Source: Acidimicrobiia bacterium
Lineage (GTDB): Bacteria > Actinomycetota > Acidimicrobiia > IMCC26256 > PALSA-610
Length of the DNA: 64,000 bases
Direction of reading: 5' to 3'
Assembly (NCBI GenBank): GCA_036271555.1
Contig: DATBAK010000085.1
Span: 1 to 64,000, forward strand
Shown here piece by piece: positions 35,623 to 44,073 of the stretch (position 1 is the stretch's first letter; each line of letters begins with the position of its first letter). The notes below the pieces were generated by a model that was not told the DNA's origin, did no database searches, and worked only from the letters and a program-made list of their open reading frames with translations. The translations under genes were made by a program, and so were the position numbers.

Positions 35623-36774
35623 ATGATCACCACCGATCAAGAGACGCGTGACGCGCTTGTCGACACCGTGCGCCGCTTCATCGCTCGCGACGTCATGCCC
35701 GTCGCGTCACAGATGGAGCACGCCGACGAATACCCCGAGGCGATCGTCGAGACGATGAAGCAGCTCGGACTGTTCGGCCTGACGATCCCCGAGCAGTACG
35801 GCGGGCTCGGTCTCGACCTCCTCACGTACATCGGCGCCGTCGAAGAGCTCTCGTACGGATGGATGTCGCTCTCGGGTGTCGTGAACACGCACACGATCGC
35901 GGCGAGCATCATCAGCGGGCACGGCACCGAGGAGCAGAAGCAACGGTGGTTGCCGCGCATGGCGACCGGTGAGCTGCGCGGCTGCCTGTCGCTCTCCGAG
36001 TCCGACGCGGGGAGCGACACGCGCAACGTGTCGTGCAAAGCCGTGCGCGACGGCGACGAGTACGTGATCACGGGCACGAAGATGTGGGTCACGAACGGCG
36101 AGCGTGCGGGCATCGTCGCGCTCGCGGCGCGCACCGACGAGGGCATCAGCTGCTTCGTCGTCGAGAAGGAGCCCGGCGCGCGCTTCGGTGGCATCACCGT
36201 GAGTCGCGACATCGGCAAGCTCGGCTACCGCGGCATCGAGACGGTCGAGATGGTCTACGACGGTCATCGCGTGCCTGCCGACGCGCTGCTCGGCGACCCC
36301 GGCCGCGGACTGTCCTACATCCTCGGTGCCCTCGAGGTCGGTCGCATCAACATCGCGGCCCGTGCCGTCGGCCTCGCCCGCGCCGCGTTCGACGCGTCGC
36401 TGCAGTACGCGCAGGAGCGCGTCACGATGGGCAAGCCGATCGCGCAGCACCAGGCGATCCAGATGAAGCTCGCCGACATGGCGACGAAGCTCGAAGCTGC
36501 GCGGCTGCTGACGCGCCGCGCCGCGGAACGGCGGCAGGCCGGCGAGCGCGCCGACGTCGAGGCGGGCATGGCGAAGCTGTTCGCGAGCGAGACCGCGTTC
36601 GAGATCGCGACCGAGGCGATGCGCATCCACGGCGGCGTCGGCTACACGACCGAGCTCCCGATCGAGCGCTACTACCGCGACGCACCGCTCATGCTGATCG
36701 GCGAGGGCACGAACGAGATCCAGCGCATCGTCATCGCGCGCGGACTGCTGGCCAGAGGAGACACGAGCTCATGA
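35623..36774 (+). CDS. Acyl-CoA dehydrogenase
   Basis: 383 residues from the ATG at 35623, with GGGGGAG upstream. Standard FAD acyl-CoA dehydrogenase: LSLSESDAGSDTRN, GTKMWVTNGE, ARAVGLARAAFDASLQYA, HQAIQMKLADM, RIHGGVGYTTE and the catalytic Glu region IGEGTNEIQ. It ends in a 4-base ATGA overlap with the MaoC gene, the same acyl-CoA dehydrogenase-MaoC pairing seen next to CoA-lyase genes in actinobacterial ethylmalonyl-CoA clusters. Substrate not certain. Confidence 0.88.
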   Translation: MITTDQETRDALVDTVRRFIARDVMPVASQMEHADEYPEAIVETMKQLGLFGLTIPEQYGGLGLDLLTYIGAVEELSYGWMSLSGVVNTHTIAASIISGHGTEEQKQRWLPRMATGELRGCLSLSESDAGSDTRNVSCKAVRDGDEYVITGTKMWVTNGERAGIVALAARTDEGISCFVVEKEPGARFGGITVSRDIGKLGYRGIETVEMVYDGHRVPADALLGDPGRGLSYILGALEVGRINIAARAVGLARAAFDASLQYAQERVTMGKPIAQHQAIQMKLADMATKLEAARLLTRRAAERRQAGERADVEAGMAKLFASETAFEIATEAMRIHGGVGYTTELPIERYYRDAPLMLIGEGTNEIQRIVIARGLLARGDTSS

Positions 36775-37283
36775 CGATCTACGAGCGGCCGTTCGGCCGG
36801 TACTACGAGGACTTCGAGCCCGGCGACGTGTACAAGCACTGGCCGGGCAAGACGATCACCGAGGCCGACGACCACCTCTTCTGCATGATCACGATGAACC
36901 ACCATCCGCTGCACACCGACGCGTGGTTCGCGGAGACGCAGACGCAGTTCGGCAAGAACGTCGTCGTCGGGAACCTCGTCTACTCGCTCGTGCTCGGCAT
37001 GAGCGTTCCCGACGTCAGCGGCGCGTGCATCGCGAACCTCGAAGTCGAGACATTGCAGCACAAGCGCCCGACGTTCCATGGCGACACCATCTACGCGGAG
37101 ACGCGCGTGCTCGAGCGCGTCGAGTCGTCGAGCAAGCCCGACCGCGGCATCGTCTCCGTCGAGACGTTCGGCTTCAACCAGCGGGGCGAAGAGGTCTGCT
37201 ACTTCCGCCGCAAGCTCATGGTCTACAAGCGCGACGCCGCGCCGCCGAGGCAGCGTCCGTACACGAACGACGAGCGCGCCTGA
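36771..37283 (+). CDS. MaoC-like dehydratase (mesaconyl-CoA hydratase candidate)
   Basis: 170 residues, ATG at 36771 overlapping the upstream stop. Hotdog fold with the hydratase motif: FGRYYEDFEPGD, ITEADDHLFCMITMNHHPLHTDAWFA and VVGNLVYSLVLGMSV. The Asp/His pair of the R-hydratase active site is in D-x-x-x-x-N-x-H-P. In this setting (Mcd, CoA lyase, acyl-CoA dehydrogenase nearby) I infer mesaconyl-CoA hydratase; an enoyl-CoA hydratase of another acyl-CoA is the alternative. Confidence 0.82.
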   Translation: MTIYERPFGRYYEDFEPGDVYKHWPGKTITEADDHLFCMITMNHHPLHTDAWFAETQTQFGKNVVVGNLVYSLVLGMSVPDVSGACIANLEVETLQHKRPTFHGDTIYAETRVLERVESSSKPDRGIVSVETFGFNQRGEEVCYFRRKLMVYKRDAAPPRQRPYTNDERA

Positions 37284-37697
37284 GTGAGTGACTGCCTCTT
37301 CTGCCGGATCATCGCCGGCGAGGCGGAAGCGCAGGTCGTGGCGAGCTCGGAGATCGCGGTGTCGTTCCTCGACCACCGTCCGGTGTTCAAGGGGCACACG
37401 CTCGTCGTGCCGCGCGCGCACGTCGTCACGCTGAACGACCTGCCCGCCGAACGCGTCGGTCCGTACTTCCTCGAGGTGCGGCGCATCACCGCCGCGGTCG
37501 TCGCGGGCGTGGAGGCCGATGGCAGCTTCGTCGCGATGAACAACGTCGTGAGCCAGTCGGTCCCACACCTCCACACCCACGTCGTGCCCCGCCGGCGCAA
37601 GGACGGACTGCGGGGCTTCTTCTGGCCGCGGACCAAGTACGCCGACGGCGAGGCCGCGGAGTACGCGGCCCGCATCGTCGCCGCGCTCCCCGTTTAG
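37284..37697 (+). CDS. HIT-family hydrolase
   Basis: 137 residues, GTG start directly after the MaoC stop. CLFCRIIAGE at the N-terminus, F-K-G-H-TLVVPRAH and the catalytic HLHTHVVPR triad. The HIT superfamily hydrolyses nucleoside phosphoramidates or dinucleoside polyphosphates. It is part of the same transcript as the acyl-CoA genes by position, but probably housekeeping. Confidence 0.9.
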   Translation: MSDCLFCRIIAGEAEAQVVASSEIAVSFLDHRPVFKGHTLVVPRAHVVTLNDLPAERVGPYFLEVRRITAAVVAGVEADGSFVAMNNVVSQSVPHLHTHVVPRRRKDGLRGFFWPRTKYADGEAAEYAARIVAALPV

Positions 37698-38731
37698 ATC
37701 TTCGGGACGGTGCTCGTCACCTTGCCCGGGTTCTGGTTGCCGACCGCGGTGTTGTCGCCCAGGGAGATGATCCGTCCGAACGACGGCTTCGCGGTGACCG
37801 CGAGTCCTTTTGCGTTGTCGCGAATCGTGTTCGCGCTCAGGTAGACCGTCGCGTTGCCGGACGCGCCCGGCACGCCTCGGCCCGACAGCACGCCGGTCGC
37901 GTCCTGACCGATCTGATTGCCGGTCGCAGTGATCACGCAAGAACCGGTCGACTGCGTGACGCACGCGAGCCCTTGCGCGTCGCCGTTCACGTTGCTGCCG
38001 TCGATGGTGACATCGGAGTAGTCGGCGGCGAGCACTCCGGCCGCCGCGTTCGCCTCGATCGTCGAGTCCTTCACGCTGACGGTCGCGACCGCGGTCGACG
38101 ATGCTCCGGTCGCGTTCACGCCGTTCGCGCCGTTCCTACGAATCGTCGAGCGCTCGATGACGACCTGGCCGCCGGCCGTCGGCGCGACGTGCACGCCGTC
38201 GCCGGTGAAGCCTTCGATCACCGAGTCCTCGATGTAGAGCGCCTTGCCGGAGATGAAGTTGATGCCGTGCAGACCGATGCCGAAGCCCTCGAGGTCGACG
38301 TGGCGCAGGACGACGACGTCGTTCGCCGGCGCGGCGATGTCGATGCCGTCGATCCCGCTCACGGTGTTCTGCAGCACGATCTGGTTCGCGCCACCGTCGA
38401 TGTCGATGCCGCCGTTGATCGTGAACGGCGACAGGTACGAGTTGCTGTTGCCGTAGCTGCCGGGATCGATGGTGGTGATCTCGCCGTCGGGTTGCGCGGT
38501 CTTGGCGAACGCCCCCTGGACGGTCTTGCAGGGCGCGGTGCGGCTGCACGGGTTGGCATCGTCGCCGAAGCCCGAGAGCCACGTCACGTGGACCGCGCCG
38601 TCGCCGTTGTCGGCCGCGGTCGCCGAATGGGCGAGCGCGAGACCGATCGCCGCGAGCGGCACGAACAGGATCGCGACGAGCGCCGGAACGGCCCACCGTT
38701 GCTTCCACTGCCGCATCTGAACCCTGTGCAT
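37694..38731 (-). CDS. Exported right-handed beta-helix protein
   Basis: 345 residues from the ATG at 38731 (GAGGGGGCAGCC upstream). Signal peptide VPALVAILFVPLAAIGLALAHSATA, a short stretch with two cysteines (NPCSRTAPC), then repeated beta-helix coils (IDIAAPANDVVVLRHVDLEGFG, YIEDSVIEGFTGDGVHV, VIERSTIRRNGANGVN). This is a pectate-lyase-like right-handed helix with no catalytic set visible. It is convergent with, and overlaps by 4 bases, the HIT gene. Confidence 0.8.
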   Translation of the reverse strand: MHRVQMRQWKQRWAVPALVAILFVPLAAIGLALAHSATAADNGDGAVHVTWLSGFGDDANPCSRTAPCKTVQGAFAKTAQPDGEITTIDPGSYGNSNSYLSPFTINGGIDIDGGANQIVLQNTVSGIDGIDIAAPANDVVVLRHVDLEGFGIGLHGINFISGKALYIEDSVIEGFTGDGVHVAPTAGGQVVIERSTIRRNGANGVNATGASSTAVATVSVKDSTIEANAAAGVLAADYSDVTIDGSNVNGDAQGLACVTQSTGSCVITATGNQIGQDATGVLSGRGVPGASGNATVYLSANTIRDNAKGLAVTAKPSFGRIISLGDNTAVGNQNPGKVTSTVPKI

Positions 38732-38817
38732 GGCTGCCCCCTCGTGCCGGCCCACCGATCTCCGTCGACTCTGACGGCGAGCGGTTACAGCGACGCATCA
38801 GCCGCCGGCGACTTGCG

Positions 38818-38825
38818 GAACTTGC
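38818..38825 (+). repeat. Left 8-bp target-site duplication
   Basis: GAACTTGC, immediately outside the left inverted repeat of the IS1595-family element. An identical copy flanks the right end at 41969-41976. Confidence 0.88.
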
Positions 38826-38850
38826 GGCACCGACTTACTTGCCTCACCAG
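38826..38850 (+). repeat. Left terminal inverted repeat
   Basis: 25 bp, GGCAC start, core CGACTTACTT, CTCACCAG end. It differs from the reverse complement of the right repeat at positions 5, 16 and 17. Confidence 0.88.
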
Positions 38851-38889
38851 GCTACGAGCGGGATGTAGCTGACGATGCCTGACGTCAGT

Positions 38890-39708
38890 TCAGATTTCAG
38901 CCGCGAATATTCCGGTGAGCCCGAGAGGAAGGGCCTGGGCGGAGGGGGTCATCGCGGTCCGCGTTATGCGGATGAGATCCTCACGACCGACGCGCTGTCG
39001 CGGCGGCCAGGCGACGGTGCCGTCATGCTCTGGGTAGACGCGGGCGAGCGTGTCGAGGTGCTCTGCCGGGTGTGTCGCAATCTCGTCAGTTACGACGCGC
39101 TGATGCAGCACGAACATCGCAAGTTCGCTGAAGTAGAACATCGGGCTGCTCCAGTCGTACTCAAGCAGCGTCCGATCTGGCAGGTCCGCTGGCGCAAGGT
39201 GTCGTACGTGCTGCTCCGCCCATGGCATCTGCGCCACCCAGATGTACGTACCAGGCGGGGGCGGCTGCATGCCTCGCGGTTGACCGCCCTCGCGGAGCCA
39301 CTGCCAGAGGAACTGTGGGATCGGGAACTGCGCCGCGTGCGCGCGCAGGATCGAAGTCTTCAGGACCCAGCGCCCAACGGTTACCTGTTGCGCCGGGGTG
39401 AGGAACATGAGGCCGAGATCTGTCGGCTGGCACCGGATCATCGGCTTCATGAAGGCTGACGCCGCTTCCTCGAACTTCTTACCGAGCCGGCTGTTGCATG
39501 GCTTGCAGATGTGCAACAGCACGTTGAGCCCCTCAGGGCGCGGTCCGGTTGTACGACCGTTCCAGGTGTTCACGACGTCGAACTCGGGAACCTGACAGAC
39601 GGCCCACCATGGAATCACGTGCTCGGGTCGCAGCCACGCCTCCTGACCGCAGAGCGGGCACGTTCCCCACACGGGCGGCCCAGGTTTAGGTCGTCGACGC
39701 TGCCTCAC
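38890..39708 (-). CDS. HNH endonuclease carried by the transposon
   Basis: 272 residues. The N-terminal zinc-HNH module has C17-x2-C20 (CPLC), H30 in EHVIPWW, C68-x2-C71 (CKPCNSRLGKKFE) with the adjacent Asn. The remaining 190 residues are helical with many aromatic residues (FLWQWLREGG, YDWSSPMFYFSELAMFVLHQ) and match no family I recognise. It ends 39 bases from the left inverted repeat and lies 15 bases after the transposase stop on the same strand, so the two are probably one transcript. A role in cargo mobility or host DNA cutting is inferred. Confidence 0.75.
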   Translation of the reverse strand: MRQRRRPKPGPPVWGTCPLCGQEAWLRPEHVIPWWAVCQVPEFDVVNTWNGRTTGPRPEGLNVLLHICKPCNSRLGKKFEEAASAFMKPMIRCQPTDLGLMFLTPAQQVTVGRWVLKTSILRAHAAQFPIPQFLWQWLREGGQPRGMQPPPPGTYIWVAQMPWAEQHVRHLAPADLPDRTLLEYDWSSPMFYFSELAMFVLHQRVVTDEIATHPAEHLDTLARVYPEHDGTVAWPPRQRVGREDLIRITRTAMTPSAQALPLGLTGIFAAEI

Positions 39709-39723
39709 GCGTTCGCAAATCTC

Positions 39724-40725
39724 TCACGTCTCCGTTAGCTGCGCCCAGGTGAGACGACGACCAACTGACTGAGCGAGCGCCGTCTCGAACCGTTCCAGGT
39801 CGGTGCGCTCGCGCAGGTTGTACGCGAACGTGCGCTCGTCGACGTAGCGCGAGAGATGCTCGGGCGCGACCTGCACGTACGTGCCGTGGATGCTGCGCTT
39901 CAACAACGACCACAGATTCTCGACGCCGTTCGTGCTGATCGAACCGCGGACGTACTCACCCTTGCTGTGCGTGACCGTGGCGTGCTTGTAGCCGTCCCAC
40001 CGGAGGTAGAAGTAGGCGCTGGCCTCGTCGGTGTAGACCTGCGCTCCGGGATCGACGTTGGTGGTCACGAACCGCATGAGCGTCTTGCTCGTCCGGTCCG
40101 GGACGACGCGAGCGCGGGCCTTGCCGCCGCGCTGACGGGCTCCGACGACGATCGTTTTGCCGGCGCCTCCGATACTCGAACCCTTCGGTGGCCGCTTCGA
40201 CGCGTGCTTGTTATCGACCTTGCCGCCGATGAACGTCTCGTCTACTTCGATCGTGCCATCGAGCAGCTCGAACGTTCCGTCGCGCAGCGCCTCGCGGCAA
40301 CGGTGGAGAAGGTGCCTTGCGGACTTTTGTGTGATGCCGAGAGCGCGGGCAACCTCGTGGCTGCTGACGCCGTTCTTCGAGTTCGCGATCAGCCACAGGC
40401 CCGGCAGCCATTTGTCGAGCCCGAGCGGCGACTGCTCGAAGATCGTGCCCTTCTTGACCGAAAACTGCTTCTTGCAGTCCTTCGCCTTGCACTTCCACAC
40501 GCGACGGCTGGCGAGGTAGATGATCTCGGTGCCGCCGCAGGCGGGGCACACAGGGCCGTTCGGCCAGCGCAGCCGGGCCACGTACTCGATGCACACGTCC
40601 TCGTCCGAGAAGTACCGCACCGCTTCAATCAGGGTCCGGGGCTTGCGTGCCGACGTAGAATGGTCGGTGGAGACGACGGGGATCGAACCCGCTTGCCCTG
40701 GATGATTGGCCCGGGTGGCTTCCAT
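39724..40725 (-). CDS. IS1595-family (ISXO2-like) transposase
   Basis: 333 residues as an open frame from the ATG at 40725. Zinc ribbon C60-x2-C63..C79-x4-C84 (CPACGG, CKAKDC), then a helix-turn-helix (SSHEVARALGITQKSARHLLHRC) and a DDE domain with D162 (EVDETFIGGK), D233 (YTDEASAYFYL) and E269 (TNGVENLWSLLKR). The first ~20 residues would be read from a tRNA-like sequence, so translation may really begin downstream, for example at GTG 40620. The catalytic set is complete. Confidence 0.93.
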   Translation of the reverse strand: MEATRANHPGQAGSIPVVSTDHSTSARKPRTLIEAVRYFSDEDVCIEYVARLRWPNGPVCPACGGTEIIYLASRRVWKCKAKDCKKQFSVKKGTIFEQSPLGLDKWLPGLWLIANSKNGVSSHEVARALGITQKSARHLLHRCREALRDGTFELLDGTIEVDETFIGGKVDNKHASKRPPKGSSIGGAGKTIVVGARQRGGKARARVVPDRTSKTLMRFVTTNVDPGAQVYTDEASAYFYLRWDGYKHATVTHSKGEYVRGSISTNGVENLWSLLKRSIHGTYVQVAPEHLSRYVDERTFAYNLRERTDLERFETALAQSVGRRLTWAQLTET

Positions 40726-40737
40726 TGCCTCGTCCCC
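40668..40737 (-). ncRNA. tRNA-like sequence inside the transposon
   Basis: On the minus strand GGGGACG (5') pairs with CGTCTCC (3') as a 7-bp acceptor stem with a G3-U70 wobble, followed by discriminator A and CC. The T-arm is GCGGG-TTCGATC-CCCGT, a canonical loop. The D-arm is only GGC/GCC, and the anticodon stem CCCGG/CCAGG has one mismatch with a 9-base loop. At 70 nt it is not a standard tRNA. It could be a decayed tRNA or tmRNA end or a functional mimic. Confidence 0.4.
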
Positions 40738-40747
40738 TGTTTCACGG

Positions 40748-40771
40748 AGCCCCCGGGTGCAACCGGGGGCT
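40748..40771. terminator. GC-rich hairpin between transposase and divergent cargo genes
   Basis: AGCCCCCGG pairs with CCGGGGGCT around the loop GTGCAA, followed by TTCTTCATCTTC on the plus strand. It has terminator form on the plus strand, although no plus-strand gene lies just before it; it may instead insulate the element's promoter region from read-through. Confidence 0.5.
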
Positions 40772-40804
40772 TCTTCATCTTCAGTATACAGATGAGGAGA
40801 TAAA

Positions 40805-40853
40805 AGTCAACTCCGCATCTGAGGTTGACTCGGCATCTCGGCGTCTGTAACTT
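40805..40853 (+). promoter_or_regulatory. Promoter and operator-like inverted repeat of the cargo pair (leaderless)
   Basis: -35 TTGACT (40825-40830), 17-base spacer, -10 TAACTT (40848-40853). The predicted start, 7-8 bases on, is the ATG at 40861, so the mRNA is probably leaderless. The inverted repeat AGTCAAC (40805-40811) and GTTGACT (40824-40830) overlaps the -35, as an operator would. Confidence 0.55.
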
Positions 40854-40860
40854 AGCTGCC

Positions 40861-41652
40861 ATGACGCAGACGTGGGAAGACCACAAGCCGCGCAAGGGCC
40901 GCAGCCCGAGCTACCCCGGCATCAACCTGGAAACGGCGATCAGCCGAGCCCAGAAGCTCTACGCCGAGGAAGGCCGGAACGCCGCGCCGATGGGCGCGAT
41001 CACGGGGCATTGGGGCTACACCTCACCGAAGACGGGACCCGCCGCGGTGACGTACGCCGCGCTCAAGAAGTTTGGCTTGTTGGGCGAGAACGGCCGAGGC
41101 GACGAGCGCATGGGGAAGCTGACAGACCTGGCGCTCGACATCATCCTCAATCCGGACCAGTCGGCGCAGGCCCGCGCGATCCGTTCGGCTGCGCTGACGC
41201 CGCCGATTCACACCGAGCTTTGGGAGAAGCACAAGGAACACGGCCTGCCATCGGATGACTCGCTCCGGTACGAACTGGTACGCAACCGTGGATTCACCGA
41301 GAGTGGCGCAGCCGAGTTCATCCGCGAATTTCGGGACACAGTCTCCTTCGCTCAACTGACGCAAGCTGCTACGGTCGGGCCTGAAATCCCACCGAGCACT
41401 CCGCGCCTACCGGAGCAGAAGCCGCCATTGATGCCGCCCGCCACGCCGACTGTCGGCCGTTCGCTTCTCCTGCCGCTCCCTGGGGGCGGAAGCGCCACGA
41501 TAGAGACCACGCGTCCCGTCACCGAGGCGGAGTGGACGATGCTCGAAACGGTGCTCTCGACCATGAAGGCGAGCTTCATCGGCACTCCGGATGCGGCCCC
41601 CGTCGACGTTGTCGATCGCGGCGCGCTCGATCCCGACGACGAGGACGAGTGA
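40861..41652 (+). CDS. Transposon-borne protein of unknown function
   Basis: 263 residues from the ATG at 40861. The first 100 residues (AISRAQKLYAEEGRNAAPM, then GYTSPKTGPAAVTYAALKKFGLLGE) look like a winged-helix/repressor-like fold, and the acidic C-terminus ends DPDDEDE. A Pro-rich segment lies at about 185-205. No family recognised. It is coupled by a GTGA overlap to the next gene. It may bind DNA and regulate the element. Confidence 0.7.
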   Translation: MTQTWEDHKPRKGRSPSYPGINLETAISRAQKLYAEEGRNAAPMGAITGHWGYTSPKTGPAAVTYAALKKFGLLGENGRGDERMGKLTDLALDIILNPDQSAQARAIRSAALTPPIHTELWEKHKEHGLPSDDSLRYELVRNRGFTESGAAEFIREFRDTVSFAQLTQAATVGPEIPPSTPRLPEQKPPLMPPATPTVGRSLLLPLPGGGSATIETTRPVTEAEWTMLETVLSTMKASFIGTPDAAPVDVVDRGALDPDDEDE

Positions 41653-41936
41653 CCGATCACGATCCCGGCTCAGACGATGAGCCCGACGACGAGAACCCCG
41701 AATTCGACGCCTTCGAGGAACTGACGAAGCGGCTCGTCGAAGCGAAGCCGCGGTCCGATGGTTGGGTCGTCGTGGTCGATTGGGCTCGGCTGGCCGAGGC
41801 AGACGTTCTGTGGCAAGCGTGGCAGGACGCACACCTAGCCGAGGCCACTGCGCTCGATCCCAAGACGGACATACGCAAGGACGTCGGCCGGTTCGAAGGC
41901 GGCGACCAATGCCGCTACCTCATCCGCCGAGCCTGA
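41649..41936 (+). CDS. Small acidic transposon-borne protein
   Basis: 95 residues from the GTG at 41649 overlapping the upstream stop. An Asp/Glu-rich leader (PGSDDEPDDENPEFDAFEEL) precedes a short domain (GWVVVVDWARLAEADVLWQAWQ). It ends 7 bases before the right inverted repeat. No family recognised. The GTGA coupling suggests the two proteins act together, like a two-gene module. Confidence 0.65.
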   Translation: MTDHDPGSDDEPDDENPEFDAFEELTKRLVEAKPRSDGWVVVVDWARLAEADVLWQAWQDAHLAEATALDPKTDIRKDVGRFEGGDQCRYLIRRA

Positions 41937-41943
41937 TCCGCGG

Positions 41944-41968
41944 CTGGTGAGCGAAGTAAGTCGTTGCC
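41944..41968 (-). repeat. Right terminal inverted repeat
   Basis: The reverse complement begins GGCAA, then CGACTTACTT, and ends CTCACCAG; 22/25 match to the left repeat. Confidence 0.88.
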
Positions 41969-41976
41969 GAACTTGC
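41969..41976 (+). repeat. Right 8-bp target-site duplication
   Basis: GAACTTGC, identical to 38818-38825. Confidence 0.88.
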
Positions 41977-42008
41977 GGGCAGGAATGATGTAATGATGTA
42001 ATGGCTGC

Positions 42009-42536
42009 ATGACGAACGACAAGACGGTCCAGGGTTGGTTTGCCGGTCGGCTCCCCGACGGGTGGTTCACGGAGGCGCCGGAGGTGACGGTCGACCGGGA
42101 CGAGATCCTGGTCATCGGCGACGTCACCGAGCCCGACTATCCCGACAGTGCCGACGACGCCAAGCGCGCGGCCCAGCTCGCCCGCATCCAGCGGTTCCGC
42201 GAGGAGACCCGGGAGCAGCGGATGCGCATCGCCGACGAAGCCGAGGCGCGTACCGGCCGCAAGGTCGCGTGGGGTGCGACGTGTGGTGCCGAGACGCACG
42301 TCTTCACGTCGCTGTCGATCCCGGTGATGACCCGGCTGCGGATGAGTGAGCGCCAGGTGCTCGACACGCTGGTCGGCGGCGGTGTCGCGCGGAGCCGGAG
42401 CGAGGCGCTCGCGTGGTGCGTACGGCTGGTCGGCGACCATCAGTCCGACTGGATCCAGCAGCTGCGCGACGCCCTCGTCGCCGTGCGGGCCGCCCGCGCC
42501 GACGGCCCGACCCCCTCCGGAGACGCCTCCAACTGA
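42009..42536 (+). CDS. Conserved actinobacterial hypothetical protein
   Basis: 175 residues. N-terminal WFAGRLPDGWFTEAPEVTVDRDEILVIG is a small beta-rich segment; the middle has a long charged helix (ARIQRFREETREQRMRIADEAEA), and the C-terminus a helix-turn-helix-like stretch (MSERQVLDTLVGGGVARSRSEALAWCVRLVG). It resembles a family of actinobacterial proteins of unknown role. It lies just outside the transposon, 32 bases after the target duplication. Confidence 0.7.
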   Translation: MTNDKTVQGWFAGRLPDGWFTEAPEVTVDRDEILVIGDVTEPDYPDSADDAKRAAQLARIQRFREETREQRMRIADEAEARTGRKVAWGATCGAETHVFTSLSIPVMTRLRMSERQVLDTLVGGGVARSRSEALAWCVRLVGDHQSDWIQQLRDALVAVRAARADGPTPSGDASN

Positions 42537-42616
42537 TCGAGAAAAGTGACGCGCCCGCGTCACCTCGCTCGATCAGTTCCGTAGAACCCCAGGTGGGCGC
42601 CGAGCCGGTGTTTGTG

Positions 42617-42644
42617 CACGAACGATTCGTGTGCTAATAATTAG
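42617..42644 (+). promoter_or_regulatory. Operator-like palindromes and AT-rich -10 before the MarR gene
   Basis: CACGAA-CGA-TTCGTG (42617-42631) and CTAATAATTAG (42634-42644), both perfect inverted repeats. The second contains the likely -10 (TAATAA at 42635), 17 bases after a TTGTGC -35. The gene start follows within 7 bases without a clear ribosome-binding site, so the mRNA is probably leaderless. Autoregulation by the MarR protein is inferred. Confidence 0.55.
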
Positions 42645-42650
42645 TCCCGC

Positions 42651-43119
42651 ATGGGACAGCAGGCCCAAGCCGGCGAAGGCCGGCACGACGACCTCCGCAT
42701 CGGGCGCGTGCTCGCCCTCGCGCAGAAGGCGGTCCACGAGGTCATCGACGAGCGCCTCGCCACGCACGGCGGCAGCCTCGCGACCTGGCTCGTGCTGCAC
42801 CACGCGGTCGTCGAGCCCGACCTCGGTCAGTCGCGGCTCGCCGCGCGCCTCTACATCGAGGCGCCGACTCTCGTCCGCCACCTCGACAAGCTCGAGGCCG
42901 ACGGTCTGCTCGAACGCCGTCGCGATCCCCGCGACCGGCGCGTGGCCCGCATCCGCGTCACCGAGGCCGGCATGCAGGCCGAAGCGCGCATGCGCGAGAC
43001 GGTCGACGCACTGAACGCCGAGCTCGCGGCGCTGCTCGGCGCCGACAACGACGCCTTCCTGCGCGCGCTGGAGAAGATCCGCGCGCACGCCCTCGACTCC
43101 CTCGCGGAGAGGAAACGCG

Positions 43120-43133
<14 letters not shown>
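42651..43133 (+). CDS. MarR-family regulator
   Basis: 160 residues. Winged helix: LGQSRLAARLYIEAPTLVRHLDKLEADGLLERRRDPRDRRVARIRVTEAG, the typical MarR core with the D-x-R wing. The final 14 bases overlap the ABC ATPase start, so it is the first gene of a MarR-DrrA-DrrB-type operon and probably represses it until a toxic ligand appears. Confidence 0.9.

Positions 43134-44069
<936 letters not shown>

Positions 44070-44073
<4 letters not shown>

Larger units (their letters stand above)
38826..41968. mobile_element. IS1595-family transposon with passenger genes (3143 bp)
   Basis: The ends are 25-bp inverted repeats at 38826-38850 and 41944-41968 with 22/25 matches: both begin GGCA, share the core CGACTTACTT, and end CTCACCAG inward. 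Both are flanked by the same 8-bp sequence GAACTTGC. IS1595-family elements make 8-bp duplications and often have GGC ends, which agrees with the ISXO2-like transposase inside. Cargo: an HNH nuclease, two unknown genes, a tRNA-like sequence and a hairpin. The ends and the transposase reading frame look intact. Confidence 0.9.

Noticed and set aside
40668-40737. A functional tRNA gene
   Set aside because: The D-arm is too short and the anticodon loop has 9 bases, so it is listed only as a tRNA-like sequence.
38826-41968. A CRISPR or restriction system suggested by the HNH nuclease
   Set aside because: No repeat-spacer array, methyltransferase or Cas gene is present; the inverted repeats and target duplication explain the region as a transposon.
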